Numbered from the stretch's first letter, positions 8,057 to 17,546 are shown. The stretch is DNA of 44,256 nucleotides from Deltaproteobacteria bacterium (GCA_016938035.1 JAFGVK010000065.1:1-44256); one strand, 5' to 3'. Notes: generated by a model not told the origin, from the sequence alone. Numbers and translations: made by a program.

Positions 8057-9459
8057 CGCGCGGCCCCTCGCGGCGCAGGGGGCCGCTGTTCGCGCTGTTG
8101 CTCTTCGCGGGGTGCGGGGCGCGACCTCCGGCCGAGGGGCCGCCCTTCACCGCCCCCGGGGTGCTCTACACCGCGGTGCCCTCCGAGGCGGCGGGCGACG
8201 AGGGGGTGGCGGTGCGGGTGGCGTACCCGGCGCGGGGGAGCGCGAGGTACCCCGACGGCGCCCCGGTGCTGGTGGAGGTCCCCGGCGCCCACAGCGGGGG
8301 GCAGCTCGATCCGCCCGACGCCCCCACCTCGCTGCAGGTGCAGTCGGGGCTGGTGATGGTGCAGCTCCTGTTCCCGGGAACCGACACGCCCCAGGGGGCG
8401 AGCGGCGGGGACTTCGACTACCGAGGCAGGCGGAGCCAGCAGGCGCTGGCCGACGTGATCCGCTACGCGGCGGGCGAGGCCCCAGACCGCGACGGGCTGC
8501 TGCTGGAGGATCGGCTCCCGTTCGTGAGGAGCGATCTGGTGGGCCTCATGGGGCGCTCTCATGGGGGAAACGCCGCGGTCCTCGCGCTAGAGGCGCACCC
8601 TGACGCGGCGGCCCTGCTCTCTTGGCTGAGCACCTGGGAGGCCCCCCTCGGCAGCCAGCACGTCACGGTCGAGCTGGGCCACGTCGGGGCCTCCCCCAAC
8701 GCCCACTACGTCCCGGGGAGCTGCACGCTGGAGGGCTGCCCCTGGGCCGAGGGGGCGGAGGACCTGCGCTACGATCCGGTCGCCCGCGTGGAGGTCACCG
8801 ATCCCCGCGATGGGGAGCGGGTGGGGATGGTGGGGGTGCTGTGCCTGGATCTGGACGCCGACCGCGCCTGTGGCGAGGCGGATCACCTCCTGCGCGGGGT
8901 CAGCGGGAGGATGACCGCGGAGGAGCCGCTGCGGCTCTACCTCTCGGTGTACCTCACCGACTGGCTGGCGCGCAGCGGGCTGGTCGCGGACTGGCCTGAC
9001 CACCTGGCGACCCCCGAGGCGGCGCGAGCGTTCTGGGGCGAACGGGAGGGCTCCCGCGCCCTGGTGCCCCTCCACCTGGCTGCCCCGGACCTGCCGATCC
9101 TGCTCCTCGGCACCCAGACCGACCACATGCTGGCCCCAGAGGACCACCCCCACCTGCGCCTGCCCCTGGACGCCCTCCTCGCGTCCGGCCACGGCTTCGC
9201 GCGGATGAACCCGGACGCCGCCTATCTGAGCGCCCTCACCGGCATCTCCGAAGGGGCGCTCCCAGAGCTACCCGCCGGCAGCCCCCTCCCCTGGCCCGGC
9301 ACAGAGGGGGCGTTGATCCCCGAGGCGGTGGAGGGGGTGGGGCTCGACCCCTGGGTGCCGGTGGCGGCGGAGCTGGAGCTCTTTGACCGGGCGTGGTCCG
9401 ACGACTGGCGGGAGGACCTGGGCGAGCCGCTGCGCCCCGTGCTGCGGCTGGGGCCCTGA
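8053..9459 (+). CDS. Alpha/beta-hydrolase-fold lipoprotein
   Basis: A 468-residue exported lipoprotein: an Arg-rich start, a hydrophobic core, and the lipobox LLFAGC (Cys21). The body looks like an alpha/beta hydrolase (dienelactone hydrolase or secreted esterase type), with nucleophile elbow GRSHGG (Ser169), a late acidic segment ILLLGTQTDHM and a possible catalytic His in ASGHGF. Between elbow and acid there is a large insertion with Cys residues (GSCTLEGCPW) and a calcium-like run DLDADRACGEAD. The GTG at 8053 overlaps the preceding stop (GTGA). It is the last gene of the four-gene group; the next gene is about 100 nt away. The substrate is unknown. Confidence 0.75.
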   Translation: MTRGPSRRRGPLFALLLFAGCGARPPAEGPPFTAPGVLYTAVPSEAAGDEGVAVRVAYPARGSARYPDGAPVLVEVPGAHSGGQLDPPDAPTSLQVQSGLVMVQLLFPGTDTPQGASGGDFDYRGRRSQQALADVIRYAAGEAPDRDGLLLEDRLPFVRSDLVGLMGRSHGGNAAVLALEAHPDAAALLSWLSTWEAPLGSQHVTVELGHVGASPNAHYVPGSCTLEGCPWAEGAEDLRYDPVARVEVTDPRDGERVGMVGVLCLDLDADRACGEADHLLRGVSGRMTAEEPLRLYLSVYLTDWLARSGLVADWPDHLATPEAARAFWGEREGSRALVPLHLAAPDLPILLLGTQTDHMLAPEDHPHLRLPLDALLASGHGFARMNPDAAYLSALTGISEGALPELPAGSPLPWPGTEGALIPEAVEGVGLDPWVPVAAELELFDRAWSDDWREDLGEPLRPVLRLGP

Positions 9460-9561
9460 ACCCGGCGCGGGCCCCCCCGAGGCGATGACAACCCGGGACG
9501 GGTCTGCTGTGGAAGATGCGCCATAAAGCCGATAGCCCGCACAATCGTTGACGGAGGTCCT

Positions 9562-12500
9562 GTGCGATCCATGTTGATTCCCCTCCTGCTGGCAGCTGGC
9601 TGCCTGAAGGAGATCCCCAAGCCGGATCCCGGAGCCTGCGCAGCGGTGGGCTCCGAGCGGGACACCTACGGCGAGATCGGCATAGGAACCTGTCTCTCGG
9701 GCCCTGTAGACCTGCGCTTCTTTGAGGACGGCGGAGAGACGTGGCTGGCGGTGGCGAACGCCAACCCCTTCCTCAACTTCTCCTCCGGCTCGCTGCTGCT
9801 CATCCGGTGGGACTCGCTGGATCTGGGCGCGCGCCTCAACCCTATGGACACCCTGGACGCCTACGCGCTGCCCATGGACGACTACGTCGGCGGTGTCGGC
9901 GTGGTGGAGGAGCGCCAGCTGGCGCTGGTGACCAGCCGCTTCACCCCTGACTCCGCGGACATGACCGGCGCGGACCCCCTCTACGTGGTGGACCTCGCCT
10001 CACCGCGGGCCCCACAGCTCTGGGACCAGGGCGCCGAGCTGGAGCTGGAGGAGGACCCTCAGCCGGTGGTCATCGATCGAGACGCCCACCTGGCCTTCGT
10101 CGGCAACCTCACCGACCACTCGATCTCGGTCATCGACACCCGCCCGACCCCGCTGGTGGAGGTGGACGTAGCTGCGGACGGCAGCGCCGTCGCCACCGGG
10201 CTGATCGACGCCGACGCCTCGGGCAGCCAGGCGGTGGTCTTCGGCCTCACGGTGGACGAGGCCGAGGCGCTCCCCACCGACCAGTGGACCCTGAGCTGGG
10301 TCGAGGGCACCTGGCGCTTCTGGGTTCCCACCGACGGGGGGGTGGAGCGCTGGAGCACCGGCGGCGACGCGCTCATCGCCGCGGGCACCGGGCTGGAGCT
10401 GGAGTCCTCGGACTACTTCGCCGAGGTGCGGGACCCGTTCTACGGCACCCTCGCGGGGCTGCCTGTGCTCTACTTCGCCGACGGCGACGCCATCCGGGTG
10501 GTGGCCGCGTCCGGCGAGACCATCGGGGACTGGGACGAGACCTACGCCGAGACCCCCCTGCTGCAGGGCAGCGGTTGGGACGCCAGGGTGGGCTCACCCT
10601 CGGTGATCCAGATCGCCGACAAGGCCGTGCTGTTCTACGATGGGCGAGCAGGGGACGGCGCAGACGCGGCGATCGGGGTGGCCACCTCGGACGACGGCTG
10701 GACCTTCCGCCGGCAGGAGGCCCCCTTCTTAACCGCGCCCGAGGGCTTCATCAGCGTGGAGCACCCCTCCGTCCGCCAGGACCCGTTCACCGGGCGCTGG
10801 CAGCTCTGGGTGTCGCTGTTCGACGGCGCCCAGTGGAGCATCGGCCGCTCCGAGTCCGAGGACGGCGCCACCTGGACGCCGATCGAGGAGGTCCTGCGGA
10901 TCGAGGGCGAGGACCTCGCGGCCCCGTGGCTGAGCTGGTCCAACAGCCGCCACATCCTCTACGCAGCCCACCGCGCTGGCGGCGACTGGTCCCTCAGCAG
11001 GAGCTGGAGCTGGGGCGGAGAGGACTGGGCGGCACCCGAGGACCTGCTCGCGACGGACGGCGAGGGCATCCCCAGGGTGGCCGTGCAGGAGCGCCTGGAG
11101 GGGAGCTGGTCGCTGGAGGGGCGCGACTCCGGTCCTCAGAGCGCGCTCATCACCAGCGGCAGCACCTGGACCTCCTCAGCCCACGGGTTCTCGCTTCAGC
11201 TGGCGAGCGGCTTCCTGATCGACACCCCCGAGGGGGACGAGCGGGTGGTCCCCGGCAGCTACCAGCGGGTCGGCGATCTCCCCACCCTGTACGGCACCGC
11301 CCAGACCACCGGCGGCGGCACCAGGCTGGCTGCCTGGCAGGGCGACGACCTCAGGCTGGTGGCCGCCGATCTTCTCCCCGGCGTGCTCAACCCCAGCGCC
11401 CCGGTTGTGGTGGGGGAGGACGGCGACTGGACCCTCTACTACAGCGCTCCTGACGCATCAGGAGCCACAAGGGTCTTCCGCGCCACCTCGGCGGACGGCC
11501 TCACCTGGGCCGCCTCCGGGGGCGAGGTGCTCGACCTGGGCACCGACTGGGACGCGCTGGGGCAGGAGGTCCACAGCGCCCAGCGGCTCGCCGACGGCAC
11601 CCTGCGCCTGTGGTACTCGGGCTGGGACGGGGCGCGCTGGCGCATTGGCGCTGCGGATGCCGGGGATGGGGTGAGCTTCACCCCCGTCGCCGGCGAGACC
11701 AGAGCCTGGATCCTCGGCGCGGGGCTCCCAGGCGAGCTCGACGACTCCGGGGTCCGCGACCCGCTGGTCCGCACGGTGGAGGGCGTCACGCACCTGTGGT
11801 TCGCGGGCACCCCGGACGGCACCAGCTGGAGCCTGCTCCACGCCACCCTGTCCGACGACGGGCGCTGGGTGCGCGACCGCGACCAGGTCACCGGCGAGGT
11901 GCGGGCCGCCCTCAGCGGGCTGGCCGGCACCTACTCCACCGACGGCGTCCGGGCCCTGGTGGAGGGCGAGGACGGGGCCTTCTTCCTGGCGGGGAGCGAC
12001 GGCTGGCGCACCAGGATCGGCCAGGCGGTGGGCGGCCCCAACGGGCTGTACCCTGCCCAGCGCTTCCCCACCGCTGGCGACACCCTGAGCTTCAGCACCA
12101 GGGCCGGCACCGAGGGGGTGTCGGTGATCCCGCTGGACCAGGTGGTAGAGGGCCACACGGTCTCCGGTGTGGGGCTGAGCGTCCTGAGCCTCGACGGAGA
12201 GAGGGGCTTCCTCTACGCCGCCTCCAAGCTGTCGAACCTGATCTACGTCATCGACGTGCGGGACGACTCGACCGACACCTGGGAGGACACCAACTACCTC
12301 GACATCGAGGCGATCCTGGCGGTGGAGTACAGCTCCTCCTACTTCGGCTTCCGCGACCTGATCCGGAGACCCGGCACCGACCTGCTCTACGCCACCACCC
12401 GCTTCCCCGACACGGTGCAGGTCATAGACCTCTCGGCGGTGGTGGACGACGACGCCCGCCAGTACCTCAAGGGCGGGGCGATCGGCGACCTGCCCCTCAC

Positions 12501-12873
12501 CTCGATCACCAACGCCGCCAACTACTCGGTGGACGACGAGGGGGCGGACTCCCAGGCCCGCATCGCCGGCGCGGGGATGGCCCTCGACGACGACGGGCGC
12601 ACCCTGCTGGTGTCGCACTTCCGCGGCAACGGCCTCACCGTCTTTGACCTCGATCTGGGCCACCTGGGCGAGGAGATCGCGTGGATCCCCGACCTGGGTG
12701 AGAACCCCCACCTGGTGCGCGTGTCTCCCGATGGGCGCTACGCGGTGGTCGCCAACTACCTGGGGCAGGTCCGCGACGACCTGGTCTCCTCCACCCTCGC
12801 GGTGGTGGACGTGGACCCCGATTCCGACACCTACCTCGAGGTCGTGACATGGCTCGTCAACCGGGAACTCTGA
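9562..12873 (+). CDS. Large beta-propeller lipoprotein
   Basis: An 1103-residue lipoprotein (lipobox LLLAAGC, Cys14). The ends (about 40-220 and 830-1103) look like YncE/surface-antigen beta-propeller blades, for example DHSISVIDTRP, LSNLIYVIDVRDD, DTVQVIDLS and SPDGRYAVVANYL. The middle (about 330-800) has repeated blades like those of glycosidase GH43/GH32 propellers: SPSVIQIADKAVLFYDG, HPSVRQDPFTGRWQLW, RSESEDGATW and RDPLVRTVEGVTHLWFAG. No catalytic acids can be assigned with confidence, so a binding or scaffold role is as likely as enzyme activity. The GTG at 9562 follows GGAGG. The final 25 bp overlap the next lipoprotein gene in another frame. Confidence 0.75.
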   Translation: MRSMLIPLLLAAGCLKEIPKPDPGACAAVGSERDTYGEIGIGTCLSGPVDLRFFEDGGETWLAVANANPFLNFSSGSLLLIRWDSLDLGARLNPMDTLDAYALPMDDYVGGVGVVEERQLALVTSRFTPDSADMTGADPLYVVDLASPRAPQLWDQGAELELEEDPQPVVIDRDAHLAFVGNLTDHSISVIDTRPTPLVEVDVAADGSAVATGLIDADASGSQAVVFGLTVDEAEALPTDQWTLSWVEGTWRFWVPTDGGVERWSTGGDALIAAGTGLELESSDYFAEVRDPFYGTLAGLPVLYFADGDAIRVVAASGETIGDWDETYAETPLLQGSGWDARVGSPSVIQIADKAVLFYDGRAGDGADAAIGVATSDDGWTFRRQEAPFLTAPEGFISVEHPSVRQDPFTGRWQLWVSLFDGAQWSIGRSESEDGATWTPIEEVLRIEGEDLAAPWLSWSNSRHILYAAHRAGGDWSLSRSWSWGGEDWAAPEDLLATDGEGIPRVAVQERLEGSWSLEGRDSGPQSALITSGSTWTSSAHGFSLQLASGFLIDTPEGDERVVPGSYQRVGDLPTLYGTAQTTGGGTRLAAWQGDDLRLVAADLLPGVLNPSAPVVVGEDGDWTLYYSAPDASGATRVFRATSADGLTWAASGGEVLDLGTDWDALGQEVHSAQRLADGTLRLWYSGWDGARWRIGAADAGDGVSFTPVAGETRAWILGAGLPGELDDSGVRDPLVRTVEGVTHLWFAGTPDGTSWSLLHATLSDDGRWVRDRDQVTGEVRAALSGLAGTYSTDGVRALVEGEDGAFFLAGSDGWRTRIGQAVGGPNGLYPAQRFPTAGDTLSFSTRAGTEGVSVIPLDQVVEGHTVSGVGLSVLSLDGERGFLYAASKLSNLIYVIDVRDDSTDTWEDTNYLDIEAILAVEYSSSYFGFRDLIRRPGTDLLYATTRFPDTVQVIDLSAVVDDDARQYLKGGAIGDLPLTSITNAANYSVDDEGADSQARIAGAGMALDDDGRTLLVSHFRGNGLTVFDLDLGHLGEEIAWIPDLGENPHLVRVSPDGRYAVVANYLGQVRDDLVSSTLAVVDVDPDSDTYLEVVTWLVNREL

Positions 12874-14690
12874 TCCTCGTCGCGCTGCTCGCTGGGTGCG
12901 CGACGACCACCGAGGCCCCAGGGGCCTTCGACCTGCCGACCGCCGCCGCGGTGCTGCAGGAGGGTGGGCCCTTCGAGGAGCCGGTGGGCTACGTCGCCAG
13001 CGGCAGGGGCGGGCAGATCGCGGCGCTCGCCCTCAAGCAGGGGCGCTTCCTCAGCGACGACCCCACCGCCAGCTTCCTCCGCGCGGCCTACCTCCCCACC
13101 GGCGCGGCGCGGCTCCTGTCCGACGTGGCGGTGTGGTCCCCCGCGCCGGATAAGGTGCAGGTCTTCGCCGCCGACAAGGCCTTCGGCCAGGTGCTCCGCG
13201 TGCCGCACATCGACGGGACGGACGCGCTGAGCGCCCCCGCAGAGGTGCCCGTCACCCACGGAGAGCCGGTATTCATCGACGGGGACGGGAGCGGCGACGC
13301 GCCCTCCCTCTCCGAGGTGGAGGTCAAGCAGGGCACCACCACCACCGAGCTGTGGACCGCGACCTCCGACGGTGAGGTGTGGTGGGTTGAGGGGAGCCGC
13401 TCCGGGCCTCAGCCAGAGCCCGCCCTCGACGGGGTGCCCTATGTGGCCACTCAGCGAGCCATCGCCTTCACCATCACCGGCGCGGCCACCGACGGCGACC
13501 GCTTCGAGCTGAGCACCGCGTCGGGCGTACAGGAGTACGAGGTGGGCGGGAGGCCCCTCTACCTTGAGCTCTCGCCCGAGGGGTCCGCCCTCGCGGTGGT
13601 GGTCCACGACGCGGAGCTCGACCGCCCGGTGCTCAGGTGGATGGACCCTGTGACCGGCGATCTCACCGGCGAGACCGAGCTAGAAGACGGGGCATGTCCA
13701 GACCGCATGGCCTGGGGGGGCGACACCCTGTACGTCGCCGACCGGTGCCTGCCCCAGGTGTGGGCGGTGAGCGCCCCCGAGAGCGCGGAGGCCATCCCCC
13801 TGCCCTGGCCGGTGTTCGACGTGGCTCCCCTGCTCACCGACACGGGCTCCTGGCTCTACCTGGCCCCCACAGGGGGGCGCGAGGTGTGGGTGTACGATCT
13901 GAGCGCTCGCGCGCTGGTCGACGTCAACCCCGACCACCAGGGGGTGGACGGCATGGACGTGGGCGCCGCGGTGCGAGGGCTGGAGGCCATCCCCGTCCCC
14001 TACCGCTGGCCGCAGGTGGATGACGCGGGGGTGAACCGCTGGGGCACCTCGGTCGCGGTGAGTCTCCTCACCGGCTCGATGGTCTTCCTGGAGGAGGGCA
14101 GCGGCTGCATGGTGCAGGACGAGGCCGGCCCCAGGACTCAGGGCGGCACCTACGGGAGCCCCGACTACGACACCGACTTCTCCACCAGCGACGGCCCCTG
14201 GCTGGTGGGCAACGGGACCAACGACCGCCACGTCCAGGTCAACCCCTGCGCTGGAGTCGCCCGCGAGGAGCGCTGGACCCTGCGCTATCGCGAGGTGCTC
14301 CAGGCCTGGGAGGTGGAGGGCAGCGTCTCTGGCCCCCAGGAGCGGCTCGCCTTCGAGGACACCCGCTATGTGTCCGACAAGGGCGAGGTCTCGTTCACCC
14401 TCCGGGCGGGGAACCGCCCCACTGAGGAGGGGTGGACCATCGACTTCTTCGTGCTCCCCGGGGCGCTGAGGGTCGACGGGGACAACGACCACTCCGGCAA
14501 CGTGGACTCCACCGAGCCGCACCTCGACCTCCCAGGCGATCCGGTCTTCTTCTGGTATGACGTGGGCCCCACCGGCGCTGGCTGGACCCCGCTCGACCGG
14601 CGCCCCTTCGTCCTGGTGCCGGACGAGGGATCCAACATGGCGGGGCGGGTCCAGCCGCAGACCGGTGAGTTTGAGGTGGTCTGGGACTGA
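12849..14690 (+). CDS. Beta-propeller lipoprotein with duplicated module
   Basis: A 613-residue lipoprotein (lipobox LVALLAGC, Cys17). Propeller-like blades occupy the first 400 residues (YVASGRGGQIAAL, DTLYVADRCLPQVWAV, GREVWVYDLSA). A module of about 55 residues occurs twice, near residues 173-230 and 473-530. Each copy runs W-T, then W-x-V-E-G-S-x-S-G-P-Q, a Tyr-Val pair, and an I/VxFTI/L strand. The C-terminus has a Ca-like DGDNDHSGN loop. The ATG lies inside the end of the upstream gene (25-bp overlap), so the two are almost certainly translated from one message and may form a surface complex. Function unknown. Confidence 0.75.
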   Translation: MARQPGTLILVALLAGCATTTEAPGAFDLPTAAAVLQEGGPFEEPVGYVASGRGGQIAALALKQGRFLSDDPTASFLRAAYLPTGAARLLSDVAVWSPAPDKVQVFAADKAFGQVLRVPHIDGTDALSAPAEVPVTHGEPVFIDGDGSGDAPSLSEVEVKQGTTTTELWTATSDGEVWWVEGSRSGPQPEPALDGVPYVATQRAIAFTITGAATDGDRFELSTASGVQEYEVGGRPLYLELSPEGSALAVVVHDAELDRPVLRWMDPVTGDLTGETELEDGACPDRMAWGGDTLYVADRCLPQVWAVSAPESAEAIPLPWPVFDVAPLLTDTGSWLYLAPTGGREVWVYDLSARALVDVNPDHQGVDGMDVGAAVRGLEAIPVPYRWPQVDDAGVNRWGTSVAVSLLTGSMVFLEEGSGCMVQDEAGPRTQGGTYGSPDYDTDFSTSDGPWLVGNGTNDRHVQVNPCAGVAREERWTLRYREVLQAWEVEGSVSGPQERLAFEDTRYVSDKGEVSFTLRAGNRPTEEGWTIDFFVLPGALRVDGDNDHSGNVDSTEPHLDLPGDPVFFWYDVGPTGAGWTPLDRRPFVLVPDEGSNMAGRVQPQTGEFEVVWD

Positions 14691-14738
14691 GCCACCGGCG
14701 CGCTGGCGTGCCCTGCGCGGTCGCGCTAGCCCTCCCGC

Positions 14739-16814
14739 ATGACACAGCTCCCCTCGGTGGCCCTGGTGCTGCCCCCCCTCACCCAGCTCAACACGCCCTA
14801 CCCCTCCACCGCGTACCTCGCGCGGTTCTTGGGGCAGCACGGCGTCCAGACCACGCAGCGTGATCTCGGGATTGAGCTGATGCACAGCCTCTTCTCACGA
14901 GACGGACTCGAACAGGTCTTCGACGCCTTGGAGGGCGCCGAGGAGCTGCCGCTGCCCGCGTGGAGGGCGCTCTCCCTACGCGAGGCGCACCTGCGGGCGG
15001 TGGGGCCCGCGATGGCCTTCCTCCAGGGGCGCGACAGCGGCCTGGCGCCCCTGATCCTCGACACCCCGCTGCTCCCGCGCGGGCCTGCCTTCGAGCGCGT
15101 CGATCGCGAGGCCTTCGGGGCGATGGGGACCCAGGACGCCGCCCGGCACCTGGCCACGCTGTACCTGGAGGACCTGGTCAACCTGGTGCGGGCGGGGATC
15201 GATCCCGGCTTCGAGATGTCCCGCTACCAGCACCACCTCTCGCTGAGCGCCGCCGACTTCACCCCGCTCTACCAGCGCCTGCACCAGACCACCCTGGTCG
15301 ACGCCCTGCTCGACGCGCTCGCCGACACCCTCACCGGGGAGGTGGTGGGGATCTCTGTGCCCTTCCCCGGCAACCTCTACGGGGCGCTGCGGGTGGGAAG
15401 GCGCCTCAAGGAGCGCGGCGCCACCGTGATACTAGGCGGCGGCTACGTGAACACCGAGCTGCGCGAGGTGGACGAGCGCAGGCTGTGGGAATTCGCGGAC
15501 GCGCTCACCTATGACGACGGCGAGGGGCCGCTGCTCGCGATCCTCGAGCACCTGGGCGGGGGCCCGGATCGGCGCCACCGCACCCGCACCGCCGAGGGCC
15601 TCCACCAGCACCCCGCGCCGCGCCCGCCCTTCACCCCCGCGGGGGACTACGGCGACCTGGACCTGAGCCTCTACCTCCAGCTCATCGACACCCTGAACCC
15701 CGCCCACCGCCTGTGGGCCGACGGGCGCTGGAACAAGATCACCCTCGCCCACGGGTGCTACTGGCAGCGGTGCGCCTTCTGCGACGTGAACCTCGACTAC
15801 ATCAAACATTTCGAGACCACCAGCGCCGCGGCCCTGGTGGACCACATCGAGCGCCTGATCGAGCAGACCGGGCAGCGGGGCTTCCACTTCGTCGACGAGG
15901 CCGCCCCACCCACCGCCCTCAAGGCCCTGGCGATCGAGCTGCTCCGCCGGGGCACAGGGATCACCTTCTGGGGGAACATCCGCTTCGAGCGGGCCTACAC
16001 CCCAGACCTCGCCAGGCTGCTCGCCGCGGCGGGGATGGTCGCGGCCACGGGCGGGCTAGAGGTGGCCAAGCCCAGGCTGCTCCGCGCGATCCGCAAGGGC
16101 GTGACGGTGGAGCAGGTGATCGGGGCAGCCCAGGCGCTGCGCGCGGCAGGGGTGAGGGTCCACGCCTACCTGATGTATGGCTTCCCCACCCAGACCGATC
16201 AGGAGACCATCGACGCGATGGAGGTGGTGCGCCAGCTCTTCGCCGCCGAGCTCATCGACTCGGCCTTCTGGCACCGCTTCGTGCTGACCCGGCACGCGCC
16301 CATCGCCGAGGACCCCGCCGCCTTTGGGATCACGGTGGAGCCTCAGGCGGGGCGCCCCTTCGCCTCCAACGACCTCTCCCACGCGGACCCCACCGGAGGG
16401 GATCACGACCGCTTCGACGAGGTGCTGCCGCTCGCCCTGGAGGCGTGGATGCGGGGGCGCGAGCTGGAGCGGCCGGTCCACCATTGGTTCAGCGATATGC
16501 CCGCCACCACCGAGCCCCCCGACCTGGTGGCGCGCGCCCTGAGGGCGCCCCCCAGGGAGGGGAAGCGGCTGCTGTGGCTGGGGGGCGCCCCCCTGGCCGA
16601 CGAGGAGGGGGTCCAGCTCCACCACCCTCACGGCGCCGCCTTCATCCCCTGCGAGGAGGACGAGGCGGACTGGCTGATGGAGGTGCTGGAGGCCGCCCAC
16701 CCCGCGGAGGAGCCGCTGGAGCTACAGGCGGCGATCGAGGCCTTCCCCGGCGACTGGGCCGCCTTCGCCGAGCGCTGGGCGCAGGTCCGCGCCCTGGGGG
16801 CGGTGCTGATCTGA
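14739..16814 (+). CDS. B12-binding-type radical SAM protein
   Basis: A 691-residue protein with the layout of cobalamin-dependent radical SAM enzymes. An N-terminal Rossmann-like B12-binding region (VALVLPPLTQLNTPYPSTAYLA, then GISVPFPGN and VILGGGYV) is followed by a radical SAM core with the cluster motif GCYWQRCAFCD at about residue 345. The spacing is CX4CX2C rather than the usual CX3CX2C. Downstream motifs such as FVDEAAPP, WGNIRFE and LMYGFPTQTDQET fit the TIM-barrel. Substrate and product are unknown. No Shine-Dalgarno is visible before the ATG at 14739. It stands alone between the lipoproteins and a gene-poor gap. Confidence 0.85.
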   Translation: MTQLPSVALVLPPLTQLNTPYPSTAYLARFLGQHGVQTTQRDLGIELMHSLFSRDGLEQVFDALEGAEELPLPAWRALSLREAHLRAVGPAMAFLQGRDSGLAPLILDTPLLPRGPAFERVDREAFGAMGTQDAARHLATLYLEDLVNLVRAGIDPGFEMSRYQHHLSLSAADFTPLYQRLHQTTLVDALLDALADTLTGEVVGISVPFPGNLYGALRVGRRLKERGATVILGGGYVNTELREVDERRLWEFADALTYDDGEGPLLAILEHLGGGPDRRHRTRTAEGLHQHPAPRPPFTPAGDYGDLDLSLYLQLIDTLNPAHRLWADGRWNKITLAHGCYWQRCAFCDVNLDYIKHFETTSAAALVDHIERLIEQTGQRGFHFVDEAAPPTALKALAIELLRRGTGITFWGNIRFERAYTPDLARLLAAAGMVAATGGLEVAKPRLLRAIRKGVTVEQVIGAAQALRAAGVRVHAYLMYGFPTQTDQETIDAMEVVRQLFAAELIDSAFWHRFVLTRHAPIAEDPAAFGITVEPQAGRPFASNDLSHADPTGGDHDRFDEVLPLALEAWMRGRELERPVHHWFSDMPATTEPPDLVARALRAPPREGKRLLWLGGAPLADEEGVQLHHPHGAAFIPCEEDEADWLMEVLEAAHPAEEPLELQAAIEAFPGDWAAFAERWAQVRALGAVLI

Positions 16815-16934
16815 GACCTCCTCCACGCCGACCCGATCGGCGGTGCGCTGCCTCGCCCACGGTCGGACTGGGCGCCTGCGGGGCTACCGATCCACACCTG
16901 GCGGTGCCCCCCCCCTCGGACGCCAGCGACTCGG

Positions 16935-17038
16935 TGCCCGCTTGCGCTCTGGAAGATGCGACCGGCAACTTCGTCGGATTGTTCTGTTGGGAGGCGATGG
17001 ATCGTCCTGCGAGAGTGTCCAGATGATGGACCGGTGCC
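16935..17038 (+). repeat. Dispersed about 105-bp element, copy B
   Basis: Intergenic segment similar to the minus strand of 36076-36180. About 70% identity holds over the first 48 aligned bases, and the end TGATGGACC is shared. In one frame both copies read P-x-C-x-L-E-D-x-T-x-N-F and both stop at a TGA after about 17 more codons. Differences are mostly synonymous or conservative, so it looks like a short or decayed coding unit. Upstream in the same frame there is a lipobox-like VGLGAC, suggesting the remnant of a small lipoprotein gene. No convincing start or ribosome site is present. The rest of the 16815-17172 gap holds small hairpins and nothing else I can name. Confidence 0.5.
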
Positions 17039-17172
17039 GCCGGGAGAGCTCCGAGTCGCTCCGCGGGAGCGGTGAGGGGCGGACCCCGAGCGGTGATTCG
17101 CGACCCGCTTGCGAAATGGAGGGGCGCGCGGCAACTCCCGTCCATAAGGAGGATGCAGCCCCAGGAGCCACC

Positions 17173-17517
17173 ATGGACTTCGTCAACGAGCGGCGGGCCG
17201 CCGCGCGCCTCCTCGACGCCCTCGAGAACGCCACCCTCTCGCCAGAGGACACCAGGCCCCTGCTAGAGGCGGCGGATCCGGCGCTCGTCTACCTGATCGT
17301 CGGCTGGCTGCGGGTCCACTACCACGCGGGCCACTCCGCCTCTGAGGGCGTGCTCGGGCGGATCGTGGAGCAGGTCCGGCGCAGCAAGGCGGTCACCGCC
17401 AGCCTCGCAGAGGGTGAGGCGGACCCGGTCGTGGCCTGGTTCGAGGAGACCTACGACTACCGCGACCTGGACCGGGATGAATTTCTGGAGCTGGTGGTTG
17501 AGAAGCTGGAGGGGTGA
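17173..17517 (+). CDS. Small acidic helical protein, unknown function
   Basis: A 114-residue acidic protein, predicted mostly alpha-helical, with no signal peptide and no motif I recognise. It begins MDFVNERRAAARLLDALE and ends DRDEFLELVVEKLEG. Strong G/C third positions support it as coding. The ATG at 17173 follows AGGAG by 5 nt; a stronger AAGGAGG further upstream serves an ATG in another frame that gives low-complexity protein. It is followed directly by a hairpin and a convergent methyltransferase gene. Confidence 0.65.
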   Translation: MDFVNERRAAARLLDALENATLSPEDTRPLLEAADPALVYLIVGWLRVHYHAGHSASEGVLGRIVEQVRRSKAVTASLAEGEADPVVAWFEETYDYRDLDRDEFLELVVEKLEG

Positions 17518-17520
17518 CTC

Positions 17521-17538
17521 GGGCGGGGATCTCCGCCC
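17521..17538. terminator. Bidirectional terminator hairpin
   Basis: An inverted repeat GGGCGGGGATCTCCGCCC sits in the 29-bp gap between two convergent genes ending at 17517 (plus) and 17547 (minus). There is no U-tract, but placement between convergent stops supports a shared terminator. Confidence 0.5.
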
Positions 17539-17546
17539 GCACCGGG

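Noticed and set aside
17072..17266. Alternative start at AAGGAGG-ATG (17153)
   Set aside because: That frame gives Pro/Ser/Arg-rich low-complexity protein; the 17173 frame has normal coding character.
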